64,000 nucleotides of DNA from Niallia endozanthoxylica (GCF_008710145.1 NZ_VYKL01000026.1:186001-250000); one strand, 5' to 3'. Counted from the first letter of the stretch, positions 34,650 to 44,780 are shown. The notes: a model not told the origin generated them from the sequence alone. Translations and numbers: made by a program.

Positions 34650-35003
34650 TCAAGGTTTTTGTTTGTTGTAACCTCGTTCTTCGTATGGTTGTAATTGATT
34701 TAGCCACTTTATTTCAAGATCAGCTAATGCTTCTTTCTCATTATAATAAGGGTCGTCGTTCTTTTTTAACGTTTCTAGTACTTCAACCGTGAAAGTATCT
34801 TGACCATAATGCTTCCATTCTTCTTGGAGTTTTTTGTTAGAATGAGTACCTGTTTCAAGTTGGAACTTTACTCCATTTAAGGTTTTAACGTTTCTTGTGC
34901 TGCCGATAAACATTTTATTATTTACTAGATTCTTTATTTGATAAACAACTGCTTCGACAGGGGTTTCTTTAAACATTTGCTTTAATGCTTTCTTTCGGTC
35001 CAT
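34650..35003 (-). CDS. GIY-YIG-like nuclease domain protein
   Basis: 117 residues. VVYQIKN...KMFIGSTRNVKTLNGVKFQLETG is a GIY-YIG core in which the GIY triplet is VVY and YIG is FIG; N-x-K...R residues and a Glu in the later half are kept. Small single-domain members occur widely in Bacillus, and activity on DNA is not proven for them. It lies 21 bases behind a DUF2087 regulator on the same strand, so they form an operon. Confidence 0.8.
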   Translation of the reverse strand: MDRKKALKQMFKETPVEAVVYQIKNLVNNKMFIGSTRNVKTLNGVKFQLETGTHSNKKLQEEWKHYGQDTFTVEVLETLKKNDDPYYNEKEALADLEIKWLNQLQPYEERGYNKQKP

Positions 35004-35024
35004 ACTTTTACCTGCTTTCGTTTT

Positions 35025-35771
35025 TTATTTAATTAACCAATATTGGCTTCCATCTTTTTTACGATCTAGCAATCCATACTCAATTAAATACCTTCTAATT
35101 AAGACATAATCCTCATAAATACCCTTGAGTGATTCATTTAATTCCTTTTCATCATAAATATGGTCTTGTTCTAATTGCTTGGCGATTTCACGAAGCACAA
35201 TCATTCTTTGCTTTTCCTTAGGAGGAAATTTAATAAGATTTCTTGAAATGAAGTACTTGCTCAGTATCTTCTCTTGTTCTTCCTTGGTTACATTATAACG
35301 ATTATCTACCATTGTGGCCGTTTTATGGACAGGCACAAAGGCAGGGGCATACTGATCTTTTTCCTTTAGCAGTTCCATTATGGCTAAAAATGTTTTAGCT
35401 TGCCTCTCTTTTTCCTTCAGGGAAAACCGGTGATGGCGGATGGTTGTTGCACTGCCAATTCCAAGCTCTTCTTTGACCTCTGTGTCGCTTTTACCTTGAT
35501 AAAAAAGCTGAAGCAGGCTTTTTTGGTGATTGGTCAAACCAGTCAACTTTTTGTCCATTTCAATCAAGTACTCGAATACCGATTGGTGGGTTCTTTCTAT
35601 GTGAATACGAACAAATCTTTCTGCTTCATAAAACATATTTTCATAGGGGTAAATAATACCTTTTTCTATTTTCATTCCACATAATAGGCAGACATAAGCA
35701 TTGTTTTTTTCGACATATCCTTGTTTCAGTTCTTCTAATGTTGTTTCCCAAAAGAATTCACTTATTTCCAT
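35025..35771 (-). CDS. DUF2087-domain transcriptional regulator
   Basis: 248 residues in three parts: an N-terminal zinc-ribbon-like segment with CLLCGMKIE and a HIERTHQS motif (about 25-70), a LuxR-type helix-turn-helix (about 85-125, YQGKSDTEVKEELGIGSATTIRHHRF), and a C-terminal DUF2087 domain (about 160-245, NLIKFPPKEKQRMIVLREIAK). I chose the ATG at 35771 because family members begin in this way; the GTG at 35783 is possible, and neither has a strong ribosome binding site. Likely controls itself and the adjacent GIY-YIG gene. Confidence 0.8.
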   Translation of the reverse strand: MEISEFFWETTLEELKQGYVEKNNAYVCLLCGMKIEKGIIYPYENMFYEAERFVRIHIERTHQSVFEYLIEMDKKLTGLTNHQKSLLQLFYQGKSDTEVKEELGIGSATTIRHHRFSLKEKERQAKTFLAIMELLKEKDQYAPAFVPVHKTATMVDNRYNVTKEEQEKILSKYFISRNLIKFPPKEKQRMIVLREIAKQLEQDHIYDEKELNESLKGIYEDYVLIRRYLIEYGLLDRKKDGSQYWLIK

Positions 35772-36067
35772 TTGTACTAACACATCCAGTCAATATTCAG
35801 ATATAAAACATTTAGCGAACGATAAACTTGTTAATAGAAAGTTTACAGCATATTAAGATTTAAGTAAACAATTATATAAAAGGTTTGCCTAATCACTAAC
35901 ATATTTATATATAGTTTATTAATTGAAGTGTTGGAGGATTATGGGTAACTGCAGAAAAAGTATTTGATTACGCGGTGACATTTTAGTGTATTCTGTAAAT
36001 TTGAAACCTTTTCTCGAGAATGAACGTATAGAATGACAATAAGAAACTGATAGCAGGAGGCTCTAAA

Positions 36068-36337
36068 TTGGAAAATAGCGAAAAATATTTAAGGGCGAAA
36101 AAAAAGGTACAAAGTCTAAAAGCATTTTATATTCATCTAATTGTGTATATTTTGGTTAATAGTATGCTTCTTGTAATTAATCTTCTCTCTGATTCAGGGA
36201 ATTGGTGGTTTATTTATCCGCTTGTTGGCTGGGGAATTGGCCTATTAATCCACGGTTTATCAACATTTGTTTTTGGAAAGATGGGCAGTGACTGGGAGGA
36301 AAAGAAAATTAAGCAGTATATGGATAAAGACAGGTAA
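36068..36337 (+). CDS. 2TM-domain membrane protein
   Basis: 89 residues with two membrane helices (about 20-40 and 48-68) and charged ends (RAKKKVQSLKAFYIHLIVY, GSDWEEKKIKQYM). This matches the 2TM-domain family (PF13239), which is often found fused to histidine kinases; the single-domain form has no known function. GGAGG precedes the TTG start by about 7 bases. Confidence 0.8.
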   Translation: MENSEKYLRAKKKVQSLKAFYIHLIVYILVNSMLLVINLLSDSGNWWFIYPLVGWGIGLLIHGLSTFVFGKMGSDWEEKKIKQYMDKDR

Positions 36338-36520
36338 TCAAATAAAATTATTTAGATTGTTCTATATTTCATAATAACAAGGGTCCAGCGGTACTGACTA
36401 AGTATCGCTTTTTTGTGTGTCTGTTGATAATCCGCTTGGCTTGTTTAAAAAGATGCTTTTTTACTGGAGGAAGTCTATCCAAACATGATTATTACCATAC
36501 TAATCATGAGGTGGTTTATG

Positions 36521-37486
36521 ATGACAGTTGTACGACTTGGTTATGTAGCTATGAGTATGGAGCTGCAAAATGCATCTCCATCTCAAACGATGACGTATGC
36601 CCAATTCCAAAAAATAAGAGACAGAGAAGCGGCGATTCGTAAATTAGAACGAATTGCCATATCCAATTTAGAAAATACGCTGAGACTTCTTCGGCATAAT
36701 GCTTTTAGTGAGATTCATTTTTATCGCTTAACTTCACGCTTGATTCCATTAGCAAACCATGAAGAGCTTCTTGACTGGGATTATATGAAGCCATTAAAAG
36801 ATAATCTGCGTGAAGTGGGTGAGTTTGCTGCGAAAAACAGAATAAGAATGGACTTTCATCCGGATCATTTTGTTGTCATTAATTCAGACAAGAAGGAAGT
36901 ACTGAAAAACTCAATTAAAACATTAAGGCTTCATTATCTGCTGCTGAAGGGAATGGGAATTGATCCTGTTCATCGATGTGTACTGCACGTTGGCGGAAAC
37001 TATAAGGAAACAGATAAATCACTCGAGCGTTTTGTGGAAAATTGGATGGTGGTTCCTAGTTCCATTCAAAAGATGATTATGCTAGAAAATGACGACACCT
37101 CCTTTACAGTAGACGATACTCTCTATTTATGTGAAAAAATAGGGATTCCACTTGTATTTGACTACCACCATCATCTTGCACATCATCAAAATGAAAACTG
37201 GCAAAAAAATTGGGAGAGGATTGTTGCAACTTGGAAAGATTCTCCCTTACCAATCAAGATGCATATTTCCAGTCCAAAAAGTGAACAGGAATTTCGTCAC
37301 CATTCTGATTATATTGATGTTGAGATGTTCTTTCGTTTTTTAAATGAAATAAGAGGTACTGTGCCGCAAATTGATTGTATGATTGAGGCAAAAATGAAGG
37401 ATCAGGCATTATTTGCCTTAATGGAAGATGTGAAAAAAAGAAGTGATGTTGAAATCATTGATGGCTCATCTTTCCGGTTAATATAG
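36521..37486 (+). CDS. uvsE: UV damage endonuclease UvsE
   Basis: 321 residues, TIM-barrel nuclease. The N-terminus VRLGYVAMSMELQNASPSQTMT is the family signature, and metal-binding residues lie in RMDFHPDHF, LHVGG, LEND and FDYHHHLAH. UvsE nicks DNA 5' to UV photoproducts and starts alternative excision repair, valuable to spores. The ATG at 36521 is favoured over the adjacent ATG at 36518 because GAGGTGG at 36508-36514 is then better spaced. Monocistronic. Confidence 0.95.
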   Translation: MTVVRLGYVAMSMELQNASPSQTMTYAQFQKIRDREAAIRKLERIAISNLENTLRLLRHNAFSEIHFYRLTSRLIPLANHEELLDWDYMKPLKDNLREVGEFAAKNRIRMDFHPDHFVVINSDKKEVLKNSIKTLRLHYLLLKGMGIDPVHRCVLHVGGNYKETDKSLERFVENWMVVPSSIQKMIMLENDDTSFTVDDTLYLCEKIGIPLVFDYHHHLAHHQNENWQKNWERIVATWKDSPLPIKMHISSPKSEQEFRHHSDYIDVEMFFRFLNEIRGTVPQIDCMIEAKMKDQALFALMEDVKKRSDVEIIDGSSFRLI

Positions 37487-37618
37487 GAATTTGATACATT
37501 TGTTTATTCTGAAAGAATGGCAAAAATAATGGGGAAATTTCTATCAGGGCAAGGTATAATAGACAGGTTGATGTTGTTTTGTTTAATCAAATATTCAAAA
37601 TTAGTGGAGGGAATCATC

Positions 37619-37954
37619 ATGTCAAAATTACCTAACTGTCCTGAATGTCATTCAGAATATACATACGAAGATGGAAGCTTGATTGTTTGTCCGGAGTGTG
37701 CCCATGAATGGACATTAGAAGAAGGAAGCAGTGAAGAAGAGAAGGTCATAAAAGATGCAAATGGAAATGTTCTAAATGATGGTGATACTGTAACCGTGAT
37801 TAAGGACCTTAAAGTAAAAGGATCTTCCTTAACATTGAAGCAGGGGACTAAGGTGAAAAATATCCGTTTAGTAGATGGCGATCATGATATTGATTGCAAA
37901 ATTGATGGCTTCGGTGCTATGAAACTAAAATCTGAATTTGTGAAAAAGATCTAG
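37619..37954 (+). CDS. YjdM/PhnA-type zinc-ribbon protein
   Basis: 111 residues. The N-terminal zinc ribbon [16 protein letters not shown]...VCPECAHEW has two CxxC pairs, and the C-terminal domain ([23 protein letters not shown]) is SH3-like. This is the family once linked with alkylphosphonate use (PhnA), which is not itself a phosphonate hydrolase; its function remains unclear. GGAGGG precedes the ATG at 37619. Ends in a strong terminator. Confidence 0.9.
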   Translation: MSKLPNCPECHSEYTYEDGSLIVCPECAHEWTLEEGSSEEEKVIKDANGNVLNDGDTVTVIKDLKVKGSSLTLKQGTKVKNIRLVDGDHDIDCKIDGFGAMKLKSEFVKKI

Positions 37955-37958
37955 AAGT

Positions 37959-37999
37959 AAAAAACGTCTATTAAGCTTTTGTCTTAATGACGTTTTTTT
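37959..37999 (+). terminator. Terminator of yjdM-like gene
   Basis: AAAACGTC-ATTAAG pairs with CTTAAT-GACGTTTT, one base mismatch, followed by a T run. Confidence 0.9.
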
Positions 38000-38116
38000 G
38001 TTTTCTGCAATCAGAAATTTAATTGGCACGATTTCATTTCAATAATCTTATTGTAGAATGATATAATATCTATTTGAAATCTCACTTAAAATTCCTCGGG
38101 GAGGAGATGGTGTAAT

Positions 38117-41100
38117 TTGAATATCCAGTTCAATGAAAAATTCATTAAGGAAATGTGCGGTACTGCCTCCTTCAAAAGAGGAGATGTTTACTATCGCAAT
38201 AAAAAAGTAGCTTTTACAGAATACAGTCCTAAGTCTTGTCGGGCAGTTGTAAGCGGTACGGAGGATTTTTATGTCAAGCTTGAGCAGGAAAGTTCCGGTA
38301 GTATTAAAGCTTCCTGCACCTGCCCAAAGCTTGCTTCCTTTCAAAAAGACTGTCAGCATGTTGCTGCCGTGTTAATAGCCCTATCTAACCATCAGAGGGA
38401 AGGAACGACACCTCATACGAAAGATAAGAATCAAACAAGCATCGTTAATAAGGAACTAACAGAAGAACTTTTGACGCTTTTTAACCAAAAACCATCCCCA
38501 TCGATTGGGAAAAAACGTCATTTTGAGGATAGAGAATTAGTTGAAGCCACATTTATCTGTAAACTTGTTCCCAATGAAAAAAATCAGTGGATGGTCGCTA
38601 TTCAAGTCATAGTAGGACAGACAAAAGTCCAAAAGATTCGAGAGTTTCTTAAGAATATCAGAGCAGGCAATAAATATATGCTCTCTCATTTTGTCTTGTA
38701 TGATCCAAGTCTTCAATGCTTTTTTATGGAGGATGATGCTGTATTCCGACAGTTATTTCACATTCTTGATGATGAGGAAGCCTATTTGAATACGCAAAAA
38801 CGGGACAAGAGTGAAGATGACACAGATTTGTTAATGCTTCCCCCAGCTTCATGGGAAACCCTTCTCCCTATTTTGGCGAGAGCACCAAGTGTAAAGTTTT
38901 TAAATGAGAATAATACGTTAAATAAGCTGGATGTTTCGCAAGGACCTCTATCAATCCAATTTCATGTTGTTGAAGACAGAAACAAAGGCTACCAATTAAA
39001 GATAAATGGTTTGCATCATTTAATTATGTTAACCTCCTATCATTTAGTTTCTTCAGGAGAAAAGCTAATCCGTTTGCAGCAGGAGGATTTTATCCGGCTT
39101 GTTGAATTAAAAAACATGCTTGATGCCACTGGTACAAATCAAATTCCAGTTCCGAATGAGCAAATTTCATTGTTTCTAGAAAAAGTTATTCCTGGTTTGA
39201 AAAGACTTGGAAAGGTCAATCTTCCTTATAGCATGACGGAAGAATGGAAGAAGACACCGTTAAAAGCAAAGCTATATTTAGATCGTGTTAATAACCGTCT
39301 TTTAGCAGGACTAGAGTTTCATTATGATCAAATTGTCATTAATCCATTAGAAAATCGCCCCATTAAAACCTTTGTGATGAGAGATAAAGAGAAGGAAGAT
39401 AGTATCCTGCAGATGATGGAGGGAAGCTCCTTTGCAAGAAATGACAGCGGGTACCTACTATATAATGAGGAACTGGAATATGAGTTTCTTTACAAAGTTC
39501 TCCCCAAACTGCAAAAATTAGTGCAAATCTATGCCACAACAGCCGTTAGAAATCGAATGTTTAAAGGACATCCTCGTCCTAAAATCCGAGTTAAAGCCTA
39601 TAAGGATCGTATGAACTGGCTAGAATTTACATTTGATTTGGATAGTATTCCGCAAAGTCAAATAAAGGAAGTTCTTGCAGCATTAGAGGAAAAGCGGAAA
39701 TATTATCGGCTAAAAGATGGTTCATTGCTTTCTTTAGAGACAAGTGAGTTTGAGGTTTTGAGAAAATTCCTTTATGCTCTACCCGAAGAACTGAATAATT
39801 TTGAGGATGGGGTCCAGGTCAGCCCTATTCAAGGTCTTCGATTGATAGAATCAGTTGATAATCAAGAGGTATTTACAATAGAAGAATCCTTTCGCAAGTT
39901 TTTAAAGGATATAGAACATCCTGAGCATTTAAACTTCAAAGTCCCCCAACAGCTAGATCCTATTATGCGTGAATATCAAAAGCATGGTTACAATTGGATG
40001 AAGATGCTCTCGAATTACGGATTTGGCGGAATTTTAGCAGATAGTATGGGACTTGGAAAAACATTGCAAAGCATCGCCTTTATTCTTTCCGAGCTATCTG
40101 TTATTCGTCATAAGAAGACACCTGTTCTAATCGTTTGTCCATCTTCTTTAACTTATAATTGGCTTAGTGAGTTGCAGAAATTTGCATCGAACGTACAAAC
40201 GGTTATTATCGATGGTTCAGTAAAAGAAAGAACAAGAATCATGAAGGAGGCGCTAAAGAAGGATGTAATGATTACTTCCTATCCATTGTTGCGTAAAGAT
40301 AGTAAATGGTACGAAAAGCAATGGTTCCATACCGTGTTTTTCGATGAAGCGCAGGCTTTTAAAAATCCCGCTACACAAACAGCCAAGGCAGTCAAGAAAA
40401 TCCAAGCTGTCAATCGTTTCGCGTTAACCGGAACACCGGTGGAAAATTCACTTGAAGAGCTCTGGTCGATTTTCCATGTTGTTTTCCCGGAACTATTCCA
40501 GAGCTTGAAGGAATACAGCAATCTGACAAGAGAAAAGATTGCCCGAAGAATTCGTCCGTTTTTACTCCGCAGGCTGAAAGAGGACGTTCTAGCAGAGCTT
40601 CCTGAAAAAATAGAGTCGATTGAATCAGTGGAATTGCTGCCGGAGCAGAAAAAGCTTTATGCTGCCTATTTGGCAAAATTGAAGCATGATACCCTAAAGC
40701 ATTTAGATAAGGAAACCATCCGGAAAAATCGTATTAAAATTCTTGCCGGCTTAACACGCCTGCGGCAAATATGCTGCCACCCTGCCTTGTTTGTAGACGG
40801 ATATAAAGGTAAATCAGCAAAATTTCAAAGGCTGCAGCAGCTTCTCGAGGAAGCGAAGCAAGCAGAGAGAAGAGTATTGATATTTTCGCAGTTTACGAAA
40901 ATGCTTGGGATGATTGGCCGGGAATTAGCTGAAGAGGGAGTTCCTTTTTTCTATCTTGACGGACAGACTCCTTCAGATGAACGCGTGGAATTATGTCATC
41001 GATTTAATGAGGGAGAGTGCGATGTGTTCCTCATTTCATTAAAGGCTGGGGGGACTGGTCTAAATTTAACGGGTGCAGATACCGTCATTTTGTATGATTT

Positions 41101-41326
41101 ATGGTGGAATCCGGCAGTAGAGGCACAGGCAGCTGATCGTGCACACCGTATTGGACAGGAGCAGACGGTACAGGTAATCAAACTGGTTGCCCGTGGATCA
41201 ATTGAAGAAAAAATGAATGAACTGCAAGAAAAAAAGAAGGATTTGATGGAAAAAGTGATTAATCCTCATGAGCACGGAGAATCACTATTAACTGAAGAAG
41301 ATATAAGAGAACTATTGATGATGTAA
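38117..41326 (+). CDS. SNF2-family helicase with SWIM zinc finger, YwqA-like
   Basis: 1069 residues. The N-terminal SWIM finger is CTCPKLASFQKDCQH near residue 60. A long middle part (about 120-600) precedes the SNF2 ATPase: LADSMGLGKTLQS (Walker A), DEAQ box FFDEAQAFKNP, LTGTPVENS, and the C-lobe with SLKAGGTGLNLTGAD and RAHRIGQ. It acts as a DNA translocase moving or removing bound protein. Starts at TTG 38117 behind GGGGAGGAG. Upstream of the crcB pair, with 112 bases between, so partial readthrough is possible. Confidence 0.92.
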   Translation: MNIQFNEKFIKEMCGTASFKRGDVYYRNKKVAFTEYSPKSCRAVVSGTEDFYVKLEQESSGSIKASCTCPKLASFQKDCQHVAAVLIALSNHQREGTTPHTKDKNQTSIVNKELTEELLTLFNQKPSPSIGKKRHFEDRELVEATFICKLVPNEKNQWMVAIQVIVGQTKVQKIREFLKNIRAGNKYMLSHFVLYDPSLQCFFMEDDAVFRQLFHILDDEEAYLNTQKRDKSEDDTDLLMLPPASWETLLPILARAPSVKFLNENNTLNKLDVSQGPLSIQFHVVEDRNKGYQLKINGLHHLIMLTSYHLVSSGEKLIRLQQEDFIRLVELKNMLDATGTNQIPVPNEQISLFLEKVIPGLKRLGKVNLPYSMTEEWKKTPLKAKLYLDRVNNRLLAGLEFHYDQIVINPLENRPIKTFVMRDKEKEDSILQMMEGSSFARNDSGYLLYNEELEYEFLYKVLPKLQKLVQIYATTAVRNRMFKGHPRPKIRVKAYKDRMNWLEFTFDLDSIPQSQIKEVLAALEEKRKYYRLKDGSLLSLETSEFEVLRKFLYALPEELNNFEDGVQVSPIQGLRLIESVDNQEVFTIEESFRKFLKDIEHPEHLNFKVPQQLDPIMREYQKHGYNWMKMLSNYGFGGILADSMGLGKTLQSIAFILSELSVIRHKKTPVLIVCPSSLTYNWLSELQKFASNVQTVIIDGSVKERTRIMKEALKKDVMITSYPLLRKDSKWYEKQWFHTVFFDEAQAFKNPATQTAKAVKKIQAVNRFALTGTPVENSLEELWSIFHVVFPELFQSLKEYSNLTREKIARRIRPFLLRRLKEDVLAELPEKIESIESVELLPEQKKLYAAYLAKLKHDTLKHLDKETIRKNRIKILAGLTRLRQICCHPALFVDGYKGKSAKFQRLQQLLEEAKQAERRVLIFSQFTKMLGMIGRELAEEGVPFFYLDGQTPSDERVELCHRFNEGECDVFLISLKAGGTGLNLTGADTVILYDLWWNPAVEAQAADRAHRIGQEQTVQVIKLVARGSIEEKMNELQEKKKDLMEKVINPHEHGESLLTEEDIRELLMM

Positions 41327-41438
41327 CAGTAAATTGTCATCCTTACATTATGTGCTGATTACACAATCATCTTGTTTATTCGCTTCCCTGTATAGAGTTG
41401 TTCATTTTATAGGTTTTTATGCCAGAAAGAAGGGTAGC

Positions 41439-41822
41439 ATGAATATTTTATTCGTTATGATTGGCGGATTTTTTGGGAGTATATCAAGATATAGCTTAGG
41501 GGAGTGGATCCATTCCGGAAATGGCTTTCCATTTGGAACCTTATTTATTAATCTAATTGGCTGTTTTATTCTTGGCTGGTTTCTTACTTTTGCAAGCCGC
41601 TCTAAGAAAGTGAAGCATGAATGGTCTCTTTTAATAGGAACTGGCTTTATTGGGTCATTTACTACATTTTCAACGTTTTCAGTCGAGACTCTGCAATTAT
41701 TTCAAAGGGGTTTTATTTGGCAAGCACTTTTATATATTTTAGCCTCCACTGTTTTCGGTATCCTATTGGCCTTTGTTGGTCATAAAATAGCTAATTTTCG
41801 TACGATCGGGGCTGAGGATTAA
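41439..41822 (+). CDS. crcB1: Fluoride exporter CrcB, first subunit
   Basis: 127 residues with four membrane helices. Fluc hallmarks are GGFFGSISRY, PFGTLFINLIGCF and GFIGSFTTFSTFS, giving the fluoride-lining Asn and the Phe-box. It exports F- down its gradient. The ATG at 41439 follows AAGAAGGG; an upstream in-frame start at 41334 has no site. Its stop abuts the start of the second crcB gene. I looked for the fluoride riboswitch consensus upstream and did not see one. Confidence 0.93.
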   Translation: MNILFVMIGGFFGSISRYSLGEWIHSGNGFPFGTLFINLIGCFILGWFLTFASRSKKVKHEWSLLIGTGFIGSFTTFSTFSVETLQLFQRGFIWQALLYILASTVFGILLAFVGHKIANFRTIGAED

Positions 41823-42194
41823 ATGATTTGGTTAATTGGAATAGGCGGATTACTTGGGAGCACCGTACGTTTTTTATTAGGAATCTTTATTAACAGCCGA
41901 ATAAAGAAAGAAGCCTATTTTCCGTATGGAACGTGGATGATTAATAGTACAGGTTCTTTTTTATTAGGAGTATTAGCCAATCTCTATTTGACAGATAGAA
42001 TGAGTGTTTGGATTTGGTTTTTATTTGGGATTGGGTTCTGCGGTGCCTATACTACATTTTCAACTTTTGCATATGAGACCATAACTATTGTAGGAGCAAA
42101 GAAGGGGAAAGTGGCTTGGTTTTATGTAATAGCATCGGTATTTTCGGGAGTATTAGCGGCTGGAATCGGATTTTTTCTGGCAAATATTGTATAG
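41823..42194 (+). CDS. crcB2: Fluoride exporter CrcB, second subunit
   Basis: 123 residues, four helices. GGLLGSTVRF, PYGTWMINSTGSF and GFCGAYTTFSTFAYE mirror the first subunit. Two crcB genes in tandem usually make a heterodimeric dual-topology channel, with each protein inserted in opposite orientation. The ATG follows the preceding TAA without a gap, so translation is coupled. Confidence 0.93.
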   Translation: MIWLIGIGGLLGSTVRFLLGIFINSRIKKEAYFPYGTWMINSTGSFLLGVLANLYLTDRMSVWIWFLFGIGFCGAYTTFSTFAYETITIVGAKKGKVAWFYVIASVFSGVLAAGIGFFLANIV

Positions 42195-42398
42195 ATGGAA
42201 GAGGAAGACAGTAAAGAATAGGGGAAAAAGTATAAAAAAACTCTAATAACACTATATGCTAAATACACAATAAGGACGCGTAATTTCCGCCCAATAAAAA
42301 GATAATATATATTTTTTTTTACACGAACAGCAACTAAAATTTAAAATAACAAAATACTTGCTGTTATTGTTGAAAAAAGATAAAGGTGGGAGTCGAAC

Positions 42399-43376
42399 AT
42401 GCAAAAGCTAAAAAAAGTTAGGAAACGTTTATTGATTTTGATCCTCATTTTAGCTGCTTTTATATTTTTAAATAATAGTTCTTTGTTAGCGAAGCCGAAT
42501 AAGGAAGAACCTTTATTATTAGCACATCGTGGATTAGCACAGACGTTTCCAATGGAAGGAATTGAATGGGATACTTGTACGGCAGAAAGGATATTTGAAC
42601 CGGCGCATCCTTATTTAGAAAACACCATACCTTCTATGGAAGCGGCTTTCAAAGCGGGAGCTGATGTGGTTGAATTAGATATTCATCCAACAATAGATGG
42701 TGAATGGGCTGTTTTTCATGATTGGACATTAGAATGCCGGACAAATGGAGAAGGCGTTACTCGTGAGCATACAATGGGTGAACTCAAACAGTTAGATATT
42801 GGTTATGGGTATAGTGCCGATAACGGTAAATCCTTTCCTTTTAGAGGAAAAGGTATTGGGTTGATGCCAACTTTAACTGAAGTATTGGAACGGTTTCCAG
42901 AAGAAGCATTCTTGCTTCATATTAAAAGTAACGACCAAGAAGAAGGGAGACTGCTAGCTGACTATTTATCAGAGTTACCTAAAGAACGATTACAGCTGCT
43001 GTCAGTTTATGGAGGGAATGAGCCGATTGCTTCGTTGGCGGAAAAACTACCTCATGTCCGAGTGATGTCAATGGATACGTTAAAGAGCTGTTTAATACCA
43101 TATGAATTAATTGGTTGGACAGGGTATGTTCCTGACTCCTGTAAAGAAACACAAGTTCATATTCCAGAGAAATATGCTAAGATTCTATGGGGGTGGCCAA
43201 ATAAATTTTTAAGCCGTATGGAAGAGGTCAATACAAGAGTGATCCTTGTAGCAGGTGATGGCGGTTGGTCCGAAGGCTTTGATAGCGAGACTGATCTTGA
43301 ACGGCTTCCATCTCATTATTCTGGAGGTATTTGGACAAATCGGATAGATCGGGTTGCTCCTATATTACAAGAATAA
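42399..43376 (+). CDS. Membrane-anchored glycerophosphodiester phosphodiesterase
   Basis: 325 residues. An N-terminal helix (about 9-27) anchors or exports the protein. The GDPD barrel has the catalytic LLAHRGLAQ, ENTIPSMEAAFKAGADVVELDIHPTIDG (split here around ENT and ELDIH) and FHDWTLECRT motifs, with both active-site His and the metal-binding Glu/Asp. It hydrolyses glycerophosphodiesters to glycerol phosphate, possibly from teichoic acid or lipid. AAGGTGGGAG precedes the ATG. Confidence 0.9.
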   Translation: MQKLKKVRKRLLILILILAAFIFLNNSSLLAKPNKEEPLLLAHRGLAQTFPMEGIEWDTCTAERIFEPAHPYLENTIPSMEAAFKAGADVVELDIHPTIDGEWAVFHDWTLECRTNGEGVTREHTMGELKQLDIGYGYSADNGKSFPFRGKGIGLMPTLTEVLERFPEEAFLLHIKSNDQEEGRLLADYLSELPKERLQLLSVYGGNEPIASLAEKLPHVRVMSMDTLKSCLIPYELIGWTGYVPDSCKETQVHIPEKYAKILWGWPNKFLSRMEEVNTRVILVAGDGGWSEGFDSETDLERLPSHYSGGIWTNRIDRVAPILQE

Positions 43377-43399
43377 TGGACTGGTAAACGTATCGATAA

Positions 43400-43447
43400 A
43401 AAAGAGACCGAGGATCTGATGTTAGTTAACACAGTTCCTCGGTCTTA
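43400..43447. terminator. Bidirectional terminator
   Basis: AGACCGAGG (43404-43412) pairs with CCTCGGTCT (43437-43445), flanked by A and T runs, between convergent genes. Confidence 0.85.
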
Positions 43448-44517
43448 TTTGCGTCAATCACAGTACGATTTCTTCCTTTTTGCTTAGCAGCGTATAATGC
43501 TTTGTCTGTTTTAAGAAATAATTCATCTGGTTTAGAAAATATGGTTGGAATCATCGTAGATATACCAATACTTACAGTCACAATTGGACTAATGGGTGAA
43601 CTCTTGTGAGGAATCTGCAGCGCTAAAATGGCTGAATGTACTTTATTTGCGATTACTTCCGCTTTTTGTTGAGTTGTTTCTGGAAGAACAATGGCAAATT
43701 CCTCACCGCCAAAACGTGCTGCTAATCCAATTGAATTCTCAATAGTACCTTCTAATACCTTTGCTATTTGTTTTAAACAGTTATCTCCGGCTAAATGCCC
43801 ATAGGTGTCATTATATTTTTTATAGAAATCGATATCTACTATTATGAGTGACAAAGGTTTGGAGGATTCCTTAGCCCGCTCCCATTCGGAGTTTAAATAT
43901 TGATCAAAATAGCGACGATTGGCAATATTTGTTAAACCATCACGATTGGAGAAATGTTTCATTTCTTGATAAGCTTTCCTCAACTCTTGTTCAGCTTGCA
44001 TTCTTTTAGTAATATCGGTTACCATACCAATGACATAAAATGAAGGGTCCTCGATTGGAAATAGCGTAGAGGTAACTTCTCCCCAGACTATTTGACCATC
44101 CTTACGAATATATCGTTTATTTAATTGGTACGACTCTATTTTACCTGCTAACAAATCTGATAATAACTCCATATTCTTTTTTGCATCATCAGATTCACTG
44201 AATTCATTTAATGTCATTTTGCCCAATTCTTCTTCGCTGTATCCAAGCATTTCTTGCAGCTTAGAGTTAGCGATGATAGGCCGGCCATTATTGTCTATAA
44301 TGGCAATTCCAATGGGGGCTTTCTCGAATATGGATTGGAACAATTGTATGTTTTTTTCTAGCTTAATCTTTTGTATACTTTCCTGCTGTTGGAAAAATTT
44401 TGCTTTATCATATTGTTTACCAGCCCACCAAGCAATCAACAGCATGACAGGCAGCCCTAAGAATTCGATTAACTCAATACTTTCATATTTTGAAAAATAA
44501 TAATATATATATTCCAT
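43426..44517 (-). CDS. Diguanylate cyclase with PAS domain
   Basis: 363 residues. One N-terminal membrane helix (about 15-33), a PAS domain with PAC motif (about 50-175), and a GGDEF-family domain (about 190-355). The active-site loop is GGEEF, an active variant, and the flanking RFGGEEFAIVLPE is intact. It makes cyclic di-GMP from two GTP in response to a signal sensed by PAS. I see no ribosome binding site before the ATG at 44517, so the true start is uncertain. No I-site RxxD just upstream is obvious. Confidence 0.88.
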   Translation of the reverse strand: MEYIYYYFSKYESIELIEFLGLPVMLLIAWWAGKQYDKAKFFQQQESIQKIKLEKNIQLFQSIFEKAPIGIAIIDNNGRPIIANSKLQEMLGYSEEELGKMTLNEFSESDDAKKNMELLSDLLAGKIESYQLNKRYIRKDGQIVWGEVTSTLFPIEDPSFYVIGMVTDITKRMQAEQELRKAYQEMKHFSNRDGLTNIANRRYFDQYLNSEWERAKESSKPLSLIIVDIDFYKKYNDTYGHLAGDNCLKQIAKVLEGTIENSIGLAARFGGEEFAIVLPETTQQKAEVIANKVHSAILALQIPHKSSPISPIVTVSIGISTMIPTIFSKPDELFLKTDKALYAAKQKGRNRTVIDANKTEELC

Positions 44518-44780
44518 TCGTTAGTAACACAAGAAGGAACGCTATTATACTGCCTTTGAATTTCATGTTTACCACTCAATCTAATTAAGTTTACGTCTAT
44601 TTTATAATAAAAAGCCAAAAAAGAGTATCTAAATGTTTTAATAACCTATTGTACCAGGTAAATTCAATAAATTACCATCGAGTATTAAAAAATAGTGTAT
44701 AGGATATTCATGCAAAAGGGGATGAAGAAAGAACCCCACTGATGGAAGTTTCATTTTATTATGCATGAAATGGTTTAAAA
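44518..44780. other. Intergenic, no gene seen
   Basis: About 260 bases with no convincing ORF, upstream of the diguanylate cyclase gene; it should hold that gene's promoter. Confidence 0.5.

Noticed and set aside
41327-41438. Fluoride riboswitch expected before crcB
   Set aside because: I looked for the conserved GGNGAUGG start and pseudoknot arms and did not find them.
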